A program made the translations under genes and the position numbers. From positions 186,001-250,000 of the forward strand of contig NZ_LZIL01000053.1 in assembly GCF_001667075.1 (NCBI RefSeq): 64,000 nt of DNA. Reading direction: 5' to 3'. Shown one piece after another: positions 1 to 8,611 of this stretch. The number at the start of each line of letters is the position of its first letter. The stretch's first letter is position 1. The notes under the pieces are model-generated. The model was not told where the DNA came from and searched no databases. It saw only the letters and a program-made list of their open reading frames with translations. The DNA comes from Mycobacterium sp. 852014-52450_SCH5900713. GTDB taxonomy: Bacteria > Actinomycetota > Actinomycetes > Mycobacteriales > Mycobacteriaceae.

Positions 1-304
1 ACAACTCGTTTCTCTTTCACGTCGCACGCGCCCTGCGTGCCCGGCTTGCTAACGACGCGCCGACGAGGTGGGAGAGCGGTCCTTAGGAGAAGTCACCGCC
101 GCAGAGTGCTCGCCGATGCAAGGTGTCGAATACTCACCCCTTCCCGCGAGTGGGGGTCTCAACTTTGGGAATGTCGCGACCAGTGAGGCAGACCAGTGAG
201 TTGGTTAACGTTGTTCTCGACGTTAGCTCTTGTTCGCCTCGCCATGCCACTAATTTCGCTGAGCTGTTGCGAGTTCTTCACATCCGCTTGGCGACCGCAC
301 AGCC
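1..304. other. no gene supported; probable upstream region of a gene to the left
   Basis: I find no convincing gene here. The reading frames crossing it are shadows of the comF-like gene or have atypical composition. In M. tuberculosis the next gene to the left would be the ribosome hibernation factor gene (Rv3241c), transcribed leftward, so this stretch probably holds its promoter and leader. That is inference from gene order. The stretch around 190-260 is noticeably richer in A and T than its surroundings. Confidence 0.35.
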
Positions 305-937
305 TCACGCGACAGCGACCGCCAACACGGCGGTCGCCCGGACGCCCGCGGCGTCCAGCACTCGCACCGACTCGCGGGCCGTCGCCCCGGTGGTGACGAT
401 GTCGTCGACGATCAAAACCTCGGTTCGCGGCGGTGTTCCGCGCAGCACCACCCGCCCCGTGACATTGCGCTCGCGGGCGGTGATGCCCAGGCCCACCGAG
501 TCGCGAACCAGGGCCCGCATCCGCAATGCCGGGGTGACGGCGATGCCCGGGTGGCGGCCCACCGCGGTGCGCGCCAGCCGGGTGACCGGGTCGCCGCCGC
601 GCCGGCGCGCCGCCGAACGACGCGTCAGCGCCGGCACGACGGTCAGCGGGGTCTCGACGATTCCCCACGACAGCAGCCGGTGCACGCCGGTGGCCAGCGC
701 GACCGCCAACGGCCCGACGAGATCGACGCGGCCCTGCTCCTTGAGGGCCAGGATCGCTTGCCGGCGCGCGCCGGCGTAGCGCCCGAGGGCGAACACCGGC
801 ACCTGCGGGTCGATCCGGGGGTTCACCACGTGCGGTTGGTCGGCGGCCACCGACAGCTCCCGCGCGCACGCGTCACACCATCGGGCCGACGGCGCCCCGC
901 AGCCGCCGCACTGCAGCGGCAGGATGAGGTCGAGCAT
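305..937 (-). CDS. ComF-family phosphoribosyltransferase-like protein
   Basis: This 210-residue protein belongs to the ComF/GntX family, which resembles type I phosphoribosyltransferases. Two CxxC pairs at the N-terminus (Cys10/13 and Cys21/24) look like a zinc site. The PRPP-binding loop VLIVDDIVTTGAT lies at about residues 174-186. Length agrees with M. tuberculosis Rv3242c, which sits in the same place after lpqB. In competent bacteria ComF proteins assist DNA uptake; the role in mycobacteria is not established. The gene follows lpqB by 42 nt on the same strand and is probably cotranscribed. The intervening gene of the M. tuberculosis map (Rv3243c) is absent. Confidence 0.85.
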   Translation of the reverse strand: MLDLILPLQCGGCGAPSARWCDACARELSVAADQPHVVNPRIDPQVPVFALGRYAGARRQAILALKEQGRVDLVGPLAVALATGVHRLLSWGIVETPLTVVPALTRRSAARRRGGDPVTRLARTAVGRHPGIAVTPALRMRALVRDSVGLGITARERNVTGRVVLRGTPPRTEVLIVDDIVTTGATARESVRVLDAAGVRATAVLAVAVA

Positions 938-979
938 GGGGCCAGTGTCGCGGGCGGGACCGACAAGGCCTTGGCCGTC

Positions 980-2740
980 TCAGCCCGGCAGCACCGGCGC
1001 CGCGCCGAACAACGTCAAACCCGGCACCTCCGACCAGCCCTGCTGGCTTTCGGCCGCCGAGGCCGAATACTGCAGCACCCCTTGGGGTGCGCCGACGTAG
1101 ACCGTGGACGGGTTGGCCGCGACCGTGATCACCGGCATCTGCAGACCCCGGGCGGGCGCGTCCGAGTTCACCCCGTCGAGGTTGACGTACGACACCGGAT
1201 GGCTGGCGTCGGTCCGGGTCACCACGATGTCGTCGCCGGTTCGCCAGGACAGCGACACCACCGAGTTGCCCAGCCCGAAGCCGAGCCGCCGCGGGTAGGT
1301 CAGCGCGTACTGGCCGGCCTGCGTCTGCTCGACGCTGGCCAGGATCACCTGGCCGCCGATCACCATCGCGGCGCGCGTGCTGTCGCGGGACAGCTGCAGG
1401 TCGGTGATCGGCCCCGGGAACCGGGTGGACACCGCGACGGAATCGACCGGGATGCGGGCGGGTTGCCCCGACGCCGGCTCCTGGATCGCGCGCAGCACGT
1501 TGTTGCCGTCCACCACCACCCAGACCGCGTCGTCCAACGACCAACTCGGCCGCGACAGGCTGTGCCCGTCGGCGGACTGGACCGCTTCGCCGCCGAGGTC
1601 ACCGATCCACAGCGACGCCGCCTCGTCCGGGGCGCCGCGGTGCAGCGTGACGACGGACGCCACCTGCCGCCCGCTGCGCGACAGTGCGGCCCCGGTCTGA
1701 TCCCCCATCCGCCCGAAGGCCCCCGGCACGTTGCTGATGCGCTGTCCGTCCAGGCCGACCAGCGAGCCGTTCACCAGGGCATGCAGCCCGGCGCCCGCGC
1801 CGTCCGCCACGCCCGGGTCGGTGGCGGCGACGTCGGAGGTCGTCCACCCCTCGGCGAACCGGTCGTCCAGCGGCGCACCGTCGGCGTTGATGACGTAGGG
1901 ACCCCGGATATCGGCCCTGGCGAGCGTCCAAATGATCTGCGCGGCAAGCAGTTGCCGGCTGTGCGGATCGGTGGTGGACAGCTTCTCCAGATCGATGCGC
2001 GCGCCGCCGTAGCCGCGCCCGATCCCGTTCTTGCCGCCGTCGGCGCGGGTCACCGGTCCGCGCAGCCGGAGCGGTGGGGCGAGCAGGTTGCGGACCGTGT
2101 GAGCCATCTCCGGCCGCGGCCCCGCGATCATCTTGGACACCAGCTCGGTGGCCAACTGATCGTGGTCGGCGACCGCGACGTAGCGCGGATCGGGGACCAC
2201 GGTCTTGCCGGTGGGGTCGGCGAAGTACAGGGTGTTGCGCTTGTAGGTGGACTGAAACTGCTGCCAGTCCAGGAAGACCCCGTTGGGCAGGCGGTCGATC
2301 CGCCACCCGCCCGAGGTCTTGACCAACTCGATCGGGCCCGGGTCGGGCAGTACCCCCTCGGCGGTTTCGAACACCCCCATGTCCGACAGCGATCCCAGGA
2401 TGTCCGCCCGCATGGTCGCCGAAACACGTTCGGCGGCACGGGTTTCCACGAACACCACGTGGTCGATCAGCAGCGCGCTACCGGCGTCGTCCCACGCGTT
2501 GGACGCCGACTGGGTGAGGAATTGCCGGGCCGCCAGATGCCGGTTCGCGGGATCGGCTGTGGCCTTGAGGAATTCGCGCAGCAACACATCGGGGTCCATG
2601 CCCGGCGTCGGCTTGGGCAGATTCGACGGGGCCGGCCGTTCGACGGTGCCGATGGCTTGAGGCGCCGACGAGCTGGGCACCCCCGCGCAGCCGCCCAGCA
2701 GCAGCGCCACCAGCAACAACCCGAGCAGGCGCCGCATCAC
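980..2740 (-). CDS. lpqB: lipoprotein LpqB, partner of the MtrAB system
   Basis: A 586-residue lipoprotein. The N-terminus has a short basic stretch, a hydrophobic core and a lipobox LGGC with the lipidated cysteine at residue 18, so it is anchored on the outer face of the plasma membrane. The rest matches the family layout of a GerMN-like domain followed by a C-terminal propeller-type domain. In mycobacteria LpqB interacts with the extracellular part of MtrB and modulates MtrA phosphorylation, affecting division and drug sensitivity. Its ATG overlaps the mtrB stop codon by 4 bp, so the two are translationally coupled in an mtrA-mtrB-lpqB operon. Confidence 0.95.
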   Translation of the reverse strand: MMRRLLGLLLVALLLGGCAGVPSSSAPQAIGTVERPAPSNLPKPTPGMDPDVLLREFLKATADPANRHLAARQFLTQSASNAWDDAGSALLIDHVVFVETRAAERVSATMRADILGSLSDMGVFETAEGVLPDPGPIELVKTSGGWRIDRLPNGVFLDWQQFQSTYKRNTLYFADPTGKTVVPDPRYVAVADHDQLATELVSKMIAGPRPEMAHTVRNLLAPPLRLRGPVTRADGGKNGIGRGYGGARIDLEKLSTTDPHSRQLLAAQIIWTLARADIRGPYVINADGAPLDDRFAEGWTTSDVAATDPGVADGAGAGLHALVNGSLVGLDGQRISNVPGAFGRMGDQTGAALSRSGRQVASVVTLHRGAPDEAASLWIGDLGGEAVQSADGHSLSRPSWSLDDAVWVVVDGNNVLRAIQEPASGQPARIPVDSVAVSTRFPGPITDLQLSRDSTRAAMVIGGQVILASVEQTQAGQYALTYPRRLGFGLGNSVVSLSWRTGDDIVVTRTDASHPVSYVNLDGVNSDAPARGLQMPVITVAANPSTVYVGAPQGVLQYSASAAESQQGWSEVPGLTLFGAAPVLPG

Positions 2741-4422
2741 CCGCTCCTCTCGGCGTGTTCACGTTGGCGCGAGCGGTCTTTCGCGGTTGGCGGGCCCGCC
2801 GGATTCGCGCCGGCGGTCGGCGGAATGGGCTTCATGGGCAGCGGGCTGGTGGTGACCTTGTGGCCGCGAACCAGCGGAAGTGTGAGCCGGAAGCACGAGC
2901 CCTCGCCCGGCTCGCCCCAGGCCTCCAGCCGGCCCTGGTGCAGGCGCGCATCCTCCACGCTGATCGCGAGGCCAAGGCCGGTGCCGCCGGACCGGCGCAC
3001 CCGCGACGGGTCGGCGCGCCAGAACCGGCTGAACACCAGCTTCTCCTCGCCGGGCCGCAGCCCCACCCCGTAGTCGCGGACGGTGACGGCGACGGTGTCC
3101 TCGTCGGCGCCCATCCGGATCTGCACGGGCTTGTGTTCGGCGTGGTCGATGGCGTTGGCGATCAGGTTGCGCAGGATCCGCTCCACCCGCCGGGTGTCGA
3201 CCTCGGCGATCACCTCCTGGTCGGGCAGGTCGACGAGCAGCTCGATGCCGGCCTCTTCGGCCAGGTGGCCCACGTTGCTCAGCGCGCTTTGCACGGTGAT
3301 GCGCAGATCCACTGCCTCGACGGACAACTCGGCCACACCCGCGTCGTGCCGGGAGATTTCCAGCAGGTCGTTGAGCAGCGACTCGAACCGGTCCAGCTCG
3401 TTCACCATCAGCTCGGTGGACCGCGCCAGCGTGGGGTCGAGGTCGGCGCTGTGGTCATAGATGAGGTCGGCGGCCATCCGCACGGTGGTCAGCGGGGTGC
3501 GCAGTTCGTGGCTGACGTCGGAGGTGAACCGGCGCTGCAGGTTGCCGAACTCCTCGAGTTGGGTGATCTGGCGCGACAGGCTCTCGGCCATGTCGTTGAA
3601 CGACACCGCCAGCCGGGCCATGTCGTCTTCGCCGCGCACCGGCATCCGTTCGGACAGGTGCCCCTCGGCGAAGCGTTCGGCGATCCGCGACGCCGACCGC
3701 ACCGGCACCACCACCTGGCGCGAGACCAGCAGCGCGATCCCGGCGAGCAGCACCAGCAGGACGGCGCCGCCGGTGATCATGGTGCCGCGCACCAGCGTGA
3801 TGGTGGCCTGCTCGTTCTTCAACGGGAAGATCAGGTACAGCTCCAAGTTGGCAACCTGGGACGACGCGGGCGTGCCCATGACCAGCGCCGGACCGGAAAA
3901 GCCGTCGGTGTGCACGGTGGCGTACTGGTACGACGCCTGCCCGGCCTTGACGAAGCCGCGCAGGGAATTCGGCACCTGGTCGACGGGCCCGGCCGTGGTC
4001 GCCGCGCGCGGCCCGTCGCCCGGCACGATCAGCACCGCGTCGAACGCTCCGGCCAACCCGGCGCCCGACGCGGGGTCGGTCTTGGAAGTCAACGTGTTGC
4101 GGGCCAGCTGCAGGCTGCTGTCCAGCGAGCGCGTCTCCTCGCCGCTAACGATCCCGCCGACGGTGGTGCGCGCGCGCTCGATCTGTTCGATGCCGGCCTT
4201 GACTTTGACGTCGAGAACCCGGTTGGTGACCTGGCTGGTCAACACGAAGCCGAGCGCCAGGATCACCGCCAGGGACAACCCGAGCGTCAGCGCCACGACA
4301 CGCAGCTGCAACGACCGGCGCCACGCAACGGCAACGGCTCGACTCACCGCACCCACGCCGCGAGTCATGGGGCCGGAGCGCCCCCAACGGCTCCGAGTGC
4401 GTCGCCGGGAGCCCCAGATCAA
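2737..4422 (-). CDS. mtrB: sensor histidine kinase MtrB
   Basis: A 561-residue membrane kinase. Membrane segments lie at about 41-62 and 214-234 and flank an extracytoplasmic sensor domain. HAMP follows at about 235-290. The dimerisation box SDVSHELRTPL carries the phospho-acceptor His305. ATP-binding motifs are the N box near 416-428, DYGVG at 450-454 and GGTGLGLA at 479-486. It phosphorylates MtrA and localises to septa in mycobacteria. The C-terminal tail after the kinase core is basic and proline-rich, and is the least conserved part compared with the M. tuberculosis protein. It ends in a 4-bp overlap with lpqB. Confidence 0.97.
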   Translation of the reverse strand: MIWGSRRRTRSRWGRSGPMTRGVGAVSRAVAVAWRRSLQLRVVALTLGLSLAVILALGFVLTSQVTNRVLDVKVKAGIEQIERARTTVGGIVSGEETRSLDSSLQLARNTLTSKTDPASGAGLAGAFDAVLIVPGDGPRAATTAGPVDQVPNSLRGFVKAGQASYQYATVHTDGFSGPALVMGTPASSQVANLELYLIFPLKNEQATITLVRGTMITGGAVLLVLLAGIALLVSRQVVVPVRSASRIAERFAEGHLSERMPVRGEDDMARLAVSFNDMAESLSRQITQLEEFGNLQRRFTSDVSHELRTPLTTVRMAADLIYDHSADLDPTLARSTELMVNELDRFESLLNDLLEISRHDAGVAELSVEAVDLRITVQSALSNVGHLAEEAGIELLVDLPDQEVIAEVDTRRVERILRNLIANAIDHAEHKPVQIRMGADEDTVAVTVRDYGVGLRPGEEKLVFSRFWRADPSRVRRSGGTGLGLAISVEDARLHQGRLEAWGEPGEGSCFRLTLPLVRGHKVTTSPLPMKPIPPTAGANPAGPPTAKDRSRQREHAERSG

Positions 4423-4471
4423 TGACGGCGCTCCTCAGCATCGCTCCGTTCTGCATCGTCTCCGATGCGGA

Positions 4472-5158
4472 TCACGGAGGTCCGGCCTTGTAACCCACTC
4501 CTCGAACGGTCAATACCACGGTCGGGTTCTCAGGGTCTTTCTCAACCTTGGCCCGCAGACGCTGGACATGCACGTTCACCAAGCGGGTGTCCGCTGGGTG
4601 ACGGTAGCCCCACACCTGTTCGAGCAGCACATCACGAGTAAACACCTGCCGCGGTTTGCGCGCCAACGCGACCAGCAGGTCGAATTCCAGCGGCGTGAGG
4701 GAAATCTGCTCGCCGTTGCGGGTCACCTTGTGCGCCGGCACGTCGATCTCGACGTCGGCGATGGACAGCATCTCGGCCGGCTCGTCGTCATTGCGCCGCA
4801 GCCGCGCGCGCACCCGGGCCACCAGCTCCTTGGGCTTGAACGGCTTCATGATGTAGTCGTCGGCGCCCGACTCGAGGCCGAGGACCACGTCGACGGTGTC
4901 GGTCTTGGCGGTGAGCATCACGATCGGCACGCCCGAATCGGAGCGCAGCACGCGACAGACGTCGATGCCGTTCATGCCCGGCAGCATCAGGTCCAACAAC
5001 ACCAGATCGGGGCGCAGTTCGCGCACCGCAGTCAGGGCCTGGGTGCCGTCACCGATGACCGCGGTGTCGAAACCCTCCCCACGCAACACGATGGTGAGCA
5101 TCTCGGCGAGCGAAGCGTCGTCATCGACGACTAAGATCCTTTGCCTCATGGAGTCCAT
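4472..5158 (-). CDS. mtrA: response regulator MtrA
   Basis: An OmpR/PhoB-type regulator of 228 residues, the same length as M. tuberculosis MtrA and nearly identical to it by eye. The receiver domain contains the acidic pocket VVDDD (residues 10-14), phospho-acceptor Asp56 in LLDLMLP, and Lys105 in IMKPF. The winged-helix DNA-binding domain covers about 130-228. MtrA is essential in M. tuberculosis and controls cell-wall hydrolase, division and replication-linked genes such as ripA and dnaA. It is followed after 49 nt by mtrB. Translation starts at an ATG just after GGTGACACC, and no strong ribosome site is evident. Confidence 0.98.
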   Translation of the reverse strand: MDSMRQRILVVDDDASLAEMLTIVLRGEGFDTAVIGDGTQALTAVRELRPDLVLLDLMLPGMNGIDVCRVLRSDSGVPIVMLTAKTDTVDVVLGLESGADDYIMKPFKPKELVARVRARLRRNDDEPAEMLSIADVEIDVPAHKVTRNGEQISLTPLEFDLLVALARKPRQVFTRDVLLEQVWGYRHPADTRLVNVHVQRLRAKVEKDPENPTVVLTVRGVGYKAGPP

Positions 5159-5238
5159 GGTGTCACCAGATCAGGACAAACCCGGCGCGCCACACGGGTG
5201 TTTCTTGCGCCGAGCCGCAAAAATGGATGCAAATTCGG

Positions 5239-5928
5239 TCAAATTCCGGTGCTCGACGCCCCCGGCGTGCCCTCCCGGGCGGTTGCGGGGACCTCTTTGG
5301 CGCCGATGAGGGTCGCGGCCAGCCGGTCCGGATCGACCTGCGCGTCGGCGACCAGCCAGGGTCCGCCCCAGCCCGCGGCGGCCAGCTCGGCGTAGACCGC
5401 GCCCGTGCGCAGCTGCAGTTCGTGGTCGCGTTCGTAGCTGTCGCGCGCCCGGCCAGGGTCGGACTCCGCCCGGCTGCGGGCGCGCTGCCCGGCCAGCTCG
5501 GCCGGCACCGCCAGCAGCACCTGCCAGTCGGGGGCGGGCAGCCCGAGCCGCCGGTACTCCAGCTCGAGCACCCAGGCGGCCGCCGCCCCGCCCGCGTCCT
5601 CGTGCAGGCGCGCGGCGCTGTAGGCCGCGTTGGATGCGACGTAGCGATCCATGATGACCACGTCGTGGTCGCGGCGCAGGGCCTCGATGTCCTCCACGGC
5701 GCCCGCCCGGTCGAGGGCGAACAGCAACGCCATCGCATATACCGATGACGCGAGATCACCGTGCTGGCCGTGCAGGGCCTCGGCCGCGACGTCGGCGGTG
5801 ACCGATTTCCCGTAGCGCGGGAACGCCACGATCGCCACCGACTTCCCAGCCGCCTCGAAGGCTCTGCGAAGTCCGTCGGACAGCGTCCGCTTGCCCGCGC
5901 CGTCGACCCCTTCGATCGCGATCAGCAC
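5239..5928 (-). CDS. tmk: thymidylate kinase
   Basis: A 229-residue kinase that phosphorylates dTMP to dTDP in dTTP synthesis. The P-loop GVDGAGKR is at residues 7-14, and the DRY motif of the dTMP site is at 94-96 (DRYVASNAAY). It resembles M. tuberculosis Tmk throughout, with a slightly longer C-terminus. The start is a GTG with TAGGCT placed 7 nt upstream, the spacing of a -10 element on a leaderless mRNA. tmk lies just upstream of mtrA on the same strand, with 80 nt between them. Confidence 0.95.
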   Translation of the reverse strand: MLIAIEGVDGAGKRTLSDGLRRAFEAAGKSVAIVAFPRYGKSVTADVAAEALHGQHGDLASSVYAMALLFALDRAGAVEDIEALRRDHDVVIMDRYVASNAAYSAARLHEDAGGAAAAWVLELEYRRLGLPAPDWQVLLAVPAELAGQRARSRAESDPGRARDSYERDHELQLRTGAVYAELAAAGWGGPWLVADAQVDPDRLAATLIGAKEVPATAREGTPGASSTGI

Positions 5929-5935
5929 GGCGCCG

Positions 5936-5941
5936 AGCCTA
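5936..5941 (-). promoter_or_regulatory. predicted leaderless -10 element of tmk
   Basis: On the minus strand the hexamer reads TAGGCT and is followed by 7 nt and then the GTG start of tmk. A TANNNT box at this distance puts the transcription start on the start codon. Confidence 0.5.
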
Positions 5942-5950
5942 TCGGGCCGA

Positions 5951-5976
5951 CGAGCGTGAAGTTACTTTCACACTCG
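5951..5976. repeat. palindromic intergenic element, copy 1
   Basis: This is an imperfect 26-bp palindrome. The left arm reads CGAGCGTGAA and the right arm TTCACACTCG, so the only arm mismatch is the C/T at the fifth base. It belongs to the same sequence family as the elements at 5980-6007 and 22971-22998. It lies between the tmk start and the sahH end and could fold as a hairpin in the sahH transcript. Confidence 0.75.
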
Positions 5977-5979
5977 GTG

Positions 5980-6007
5980 CCGAACGTGAAACTAGTTTCA
6001 CGTTCGG
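5980..6007. repeat. palindromic intergenic element, copy 2 (perfect)
   Basis: A perfect 28-bp palindrome centred on CTAG, with arms CCGAACGTGAAA and TTTCACGTTCGG. It starts 3 bp after copy 1, so two hairpins stand in tandem 14 nt beyond the sahH stop codon. The position fits a transcription-termination or mRNA-end function, but there is no T-run. A protein-binding site is the alternative. Confidence 0.85.
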
Positions 6008-6021
6008 CAGAGCGACCCGGC

Positions 6022-7494
6022 TCAGTAGCGGTAGTGGTCGGCCTTGTAGGGGCCGTCAACGTCGACGCCGATGTACTCGGCCTGCTCCTTGGTGAGCTTG
6101 GTCAGCTTGCCGCCGAGCGCCTCGACGTGGATGCGGGCCACCTTCTCGTCGAGGTGCTTGGGCAGCCGGTAGACCTCGTTGTCGTATTCGTCGTTCTTGG
6201 TCCACAGCTCGATCTGGGCGATCACCTGGTTGGAGAAGCTGTTGCTCATCACAAACGACGGGTGGCCGGTGGCGTTACCCAGGTTCAGCAGCCGCCCCTC
6301 GGACAGCAGGATGATCGACTTGCCGCTGTCCTTGAACGTCCACACGTCGACCTGCGGCCGGATGTTCGTCTTGGTCGCGCCCGAGCGCTCCAGTTGGGCG
6401 ACCTGGATCTCGTTGTCGAAGTGCCCGATGTTGCCCAGCACCGCATAGTCTTTCATCGCCTTCATGTGCTCGAGGGTGATGATGTCCTTGTTACCGGTGG
6501 CGGTGATGACGATGTCCGCCTGGCCGATCGCGTCCTCGACCGTCTCGACGTCGTAGCCCTCCATCAGGGCCTGCAGGGCGTTGATCGGGTCGATCTCGGT
6601 GACGACGACGCGCGCCCCCTGGCCCTTGACCGACTCGGCGCAGCCCTTGCCCACGTCGCCGTAGCCGCAGACCAGCACCTTCTTGCCGCCGATGAGCACG
6701 TCGGTGCCGCGGTTGATCCCGTCGATCAGGGAGTGCCGGCAGCCGTACTTGTTGTCGAACTTGGACTTGGTCACCGAGTCGTTGACGTTGATCGCCGGGA
6801 ACGCCAGGTCACCGGCCGCGGCGAACTGGTACAGGCGCAGCACGCCGGTGGTGGTCTCCTCGGTGACACCCTTGACCGACTCGGAGATCTTGGTCCACTT
6901 GTCCTTGTCGGTCTCGAAGCGCTTGCGCAGCAGCTCCAGGAAGACCTTCCACTCGGTGGGGTCGTCGTCCTCCGCCGGGGGCACCACGCCGGCCTTCTCG
7001 TACTGCGCGCCGCGCAGCACCAGCATGGTGGCGTCGCCGCCGTCGTCGAGGATCATGTTGGCCGGCTCGTCCGGCCAGGTGAGCATCTGCTCGGCCGCCC
7101 ACCAGTACTCCTCCAGCGTCTCGCCCTTCCAGGCGAACACCGGGACGCCCTTGGGCTCCTCGGGTGTGCCGTGCGGGCCGACGACCACCGCGGCGGCGGC
7201 GTGGTCCTGGGTGGAGAAGATGTTGCACGACGCCCACCGGACCTGCGCGCCCAGCGAGACGAGGGTCTCGATGAGGACCGCGGTCTGCACGGTCATGTGC
7301 AGCGAGCCCGAGACCCGCGCCCCCTTGAGCGGTTGCACTTCGGCGTACTCGCGGCGCAGCGACATCAGACCCGGCATCTCCTGCTCGGAGAGCTCGATGT
7401 CCCGGCGACCATAGTCCGCCAACGACAGGTCGGCGACCTTGAAATCGATGCCGTTGCGGACGTCGGCGGTCAGCGAACTTTCGGTCGTCGTCAT
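6022..7494 (-). CDS. sahH: S-adenosyl-L-homocysteine hydrolase
   Basis: A 490-residue enzyme that splits S-adenosylhomocysteine into adenosine and homocysteine, relieving product inhibition of methyltransferases. The NAD-binding motif GYGDVGKG is mid-protein, followed by the VTEIDPI strand. The protein ends in the family-typical DHYRY tail whose Lys/Tyr residues contact NAD of the neighbouring subunit. It includes the roughly 40-residue mycobacterial insertion (AEDDDPTEWKVFL region). I chose the ATG at 7494 over one 9 nt upstream because the AGAAGGA ribosome site then has a normal 9-nt spacing. Confidence 0.97.
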   Translation of the reverse strand: MTTTESSLTADVRNGIDFKVADLSLADYGRRDIELSEQEMPGLMSLRREYAEVQPLKGARVSGSLHMTVQTAVLIETLVSLGAQVRWASCNIFSTQDHAAAAVVVGPHGTPEEPKGVPVFAWKGETLEEYWWAAEQMLTWPDEPANMILDDGGDATMLVLRGAQYEKAGVVPPAEDDDPTEWKVFLELLRKRFETDKDKWTKISESVKGVTEETTTGVLRLYQFAAAGDLAFPAINVNDSVTKSKFDNKYGCRHSLIDGINRGTDVLIGGKKVLVCGYGDVGKGCAESVKGQGARVVVTEIDPINALQALMEGYDVETVEDAIGQADIVITATGNKDIITLEHMKAMKDYAVLGNIGHFDNEIQVAQLERSGATKTNIRPQVDVWTFKDSGKSIILLSEGRLLNLGNATGHPSFVMSNSFSNQVIAQIELWTKNDEYDNEVYRLPKHLDEKVARIHVEALGGKLTKLTKEQAEYIGVDVDGPYKADHYRY

Positions 7495-7503
7495 AAATCT
7501 CAT

Positions 7504-7593
7504 TCCTTCTGCGGCTTAGGGTCCAAGAGGATTACTTAGCTTAGGTATGCGCTCTTGCGCCACTGTAGTCGGCGGCCGCGGGGGCAGCAGGCG
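7504..7593 (-). promoter_or_regulatory. sahH upstream region
   Basis: This 90-nt gap precedes sahH and follows the alkX stop codon. It holds the sahH ribosome site (AGAAGGA) and an AT-rich imperfect inverted repeat reading ACCTAAGCTAAGT on the minus strand. I could not recognise a convincing -35/-10 pair or a known SAH riboswitch fold. Confidence 0.35.
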
Positions 7594-8262
7594 TCAGGGC
7601 ACGTTGACGACGCCGTGACGTTCCGCGAACGGCGTCATCAGCCGGGCCAGGTCCGCCGCGACGTCGTGGTCGGCCTCGGGCGGCATCGACACGTAGCTCA
7701 TCGCCAGCCGCACGATGGCGCGCGCGAGCACGCCGGCGTCCTCGTCACTGGTGGCCACCCAGCTTTGGGTGAATGCCGCACTCAGCCGTTCCGACGCCCG
7801 CGTGATGATGGGTCCGCTGTCGGTGGTGATGATCTGCAGCAGGTCCGGCTTGGCGACACCGGTCAGCAGGGAGATCACCAGCGGGTCGGCCGCCGACTCC
7901 GCGAAGAAGGCGCGAAAGCCCTGCAGGAACGCTTCATAGATGTTGCCGACGTTGGCCTCGATCGCGGCCCCGACCGCGTCGACGAGGCGATCGGCCAGGC
8001 GCAGGGCGTAACCCTGCGCCAGGCCCTGCCGCGACCCGAACTCGTTGTAGATGGTCTGCCGGCTGATGCCCGCGGCGCGGGCCACGTCCGACAGCGTGAT
8101 GGCGGACCAGTCGCGGGTCCCCAGCAACTCGCGCATGGCGTCCAGCACCGAGTCGCGCAGCAGGACGCGCGACGCCTCGGGGTACGGCATCCGCTTCACA
8201 GGCGCGACAATAGCTGCTTTCGCGACCGTTTCCGCTTCTTCAACCGTGTTCGTGGCGATCAC
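7594..8262 (-). CDS. alkX: TetR-family regulator of the alkane hydroxylase operon (AlkX-like)
   Basis: A 222-residue TetR-type regulator. The N-terminal helix-turn-helix reads ITLSDVARAAGISRQTIYNEFGS; the C-terminal ligand domain has no recognisable motif. It is the last gene of alkB-rubA-rubB-alkX, and its GTG overlaps the rubB stop by 4 bp (GTGA), which fixes the start. In mycobacteria the orthologue (Rv3249c) is reported to repress its own operon. The palindrome at 9906-9929, just upstream of alkB, is the obvious candidate operator. Confidence 0.88.
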   Translation of the reverse strand: MIATNTVEEAETVAKAAIVAPVKRMPYPEASRVLLRDSVLDAMRELLGTRDWSAITLSDVARAAGISRQTIYNEFGSRQGLAQGYALRLADRLVDAVGAAIEANVGNIYEAFLQGFRAFFAESAADPLVISLLTGVAKPDLLQIITTDSGPIITRASERLSAAFTQSWVATSDEDAGVLARAIVRLAMSYVSMPPEADHDVAADLARLMTPFAERHGVVNVP

Positions 8263-8441
8263 GAACGGGCGATCTCCACCATCTCGAAGTCGGATTTCGC
8301 GGCGCCGCAATCCGGGCAGCTCCAGTCCTCCGGGATGTCGTCCCAGCGGGTTCCGGGCGCGATGCCGTCTTCCGGCCAGCCCTTGGCCTCGTCGTACTCG
8401 AACCCGCACTGCACGCAGATGAAGAGCTTGTAGTCGGTCAC
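8259..8441 (-). CDS. rubB: rubredoxin RubB
   Basis: A 60-residue rubredoxin carrying one iron bound by two CxxCG-type pairs, Cys9/Cys12 (CVQCG) and Cys42/Cys45 (CPDCG). It shuttles electrons from rubredoxin reductase to AlkB. The GTG start is preceded by AGGAGA and overlaps the rubA stop by 4 bp. Upstream in-frame codons run into rubA sequence and lack rubredoxin character, so the short form is correct. Confidence 0.95.
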   Translation of the reverse strand: MTDYKLFICVQCGFEYDEAKGWPEDGIAPGTRWDDIPEDWSCPDCGAAKSDFEMVEIARS

Positions 8442-8611
8442 TGATTCACTCCTATCTCCTGGAAGTCGGCCTTCTCGCGCACCGCGCAATCGGGGCAGCA
8501 CCAGTCGTCGGGGATGTCGCTGAAGGGCGTGCCCGCCGGAAAGCCTTCCCGCGGGGCGCCTTTCGCTTCGTCGTAGATGTAGTCGCAACCCGGGCAGCGG
8601 TAGGCGATCAT
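8438..8611 (-). CDS. rubA: rubredoxin RubA
   Basis: A 57-residue rubredoxin with iron ligands Cys6/Cys9 (CPGC) and Cys39/Cys42 (CPDC) and the central W-D-D/IPDDW signature. Together with RubB it supplies electrons to the alkane hydroxylase. The ATG overlaps the alkB stop by 4 bp. The two rubredoxins are clearly diverged, as is usual for actinobacterial alk operons, where they belong to the AlkG1- and AlkG2-type classes. Only the AlkG2 type is normally competent with AlkB. Confidence 0.95.
   Translation of the reverse strand: MIAYRCPGCDYIYDEAKGAPREGFPAGTPFSDIPDDWCCPDCAVREKADFQEIGVNQ

Noticed and set aside
551..3073. 840-codon plus-strand frame across comF and lpqB
   Set aside because: It is the shadow of the minus-strand genes in GC-rich DNA: Arg/Gly/His-rich with no domain, while both minus-strand genes have clear family motifs.
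7504..7593. SAH riboswitch or IdeR box before sahH
   Set aside because: The AT-rich repeat matches neither the IdeR consensus well enough nor the conserved core of SAH riboswitches; only a general promoter label is supported.
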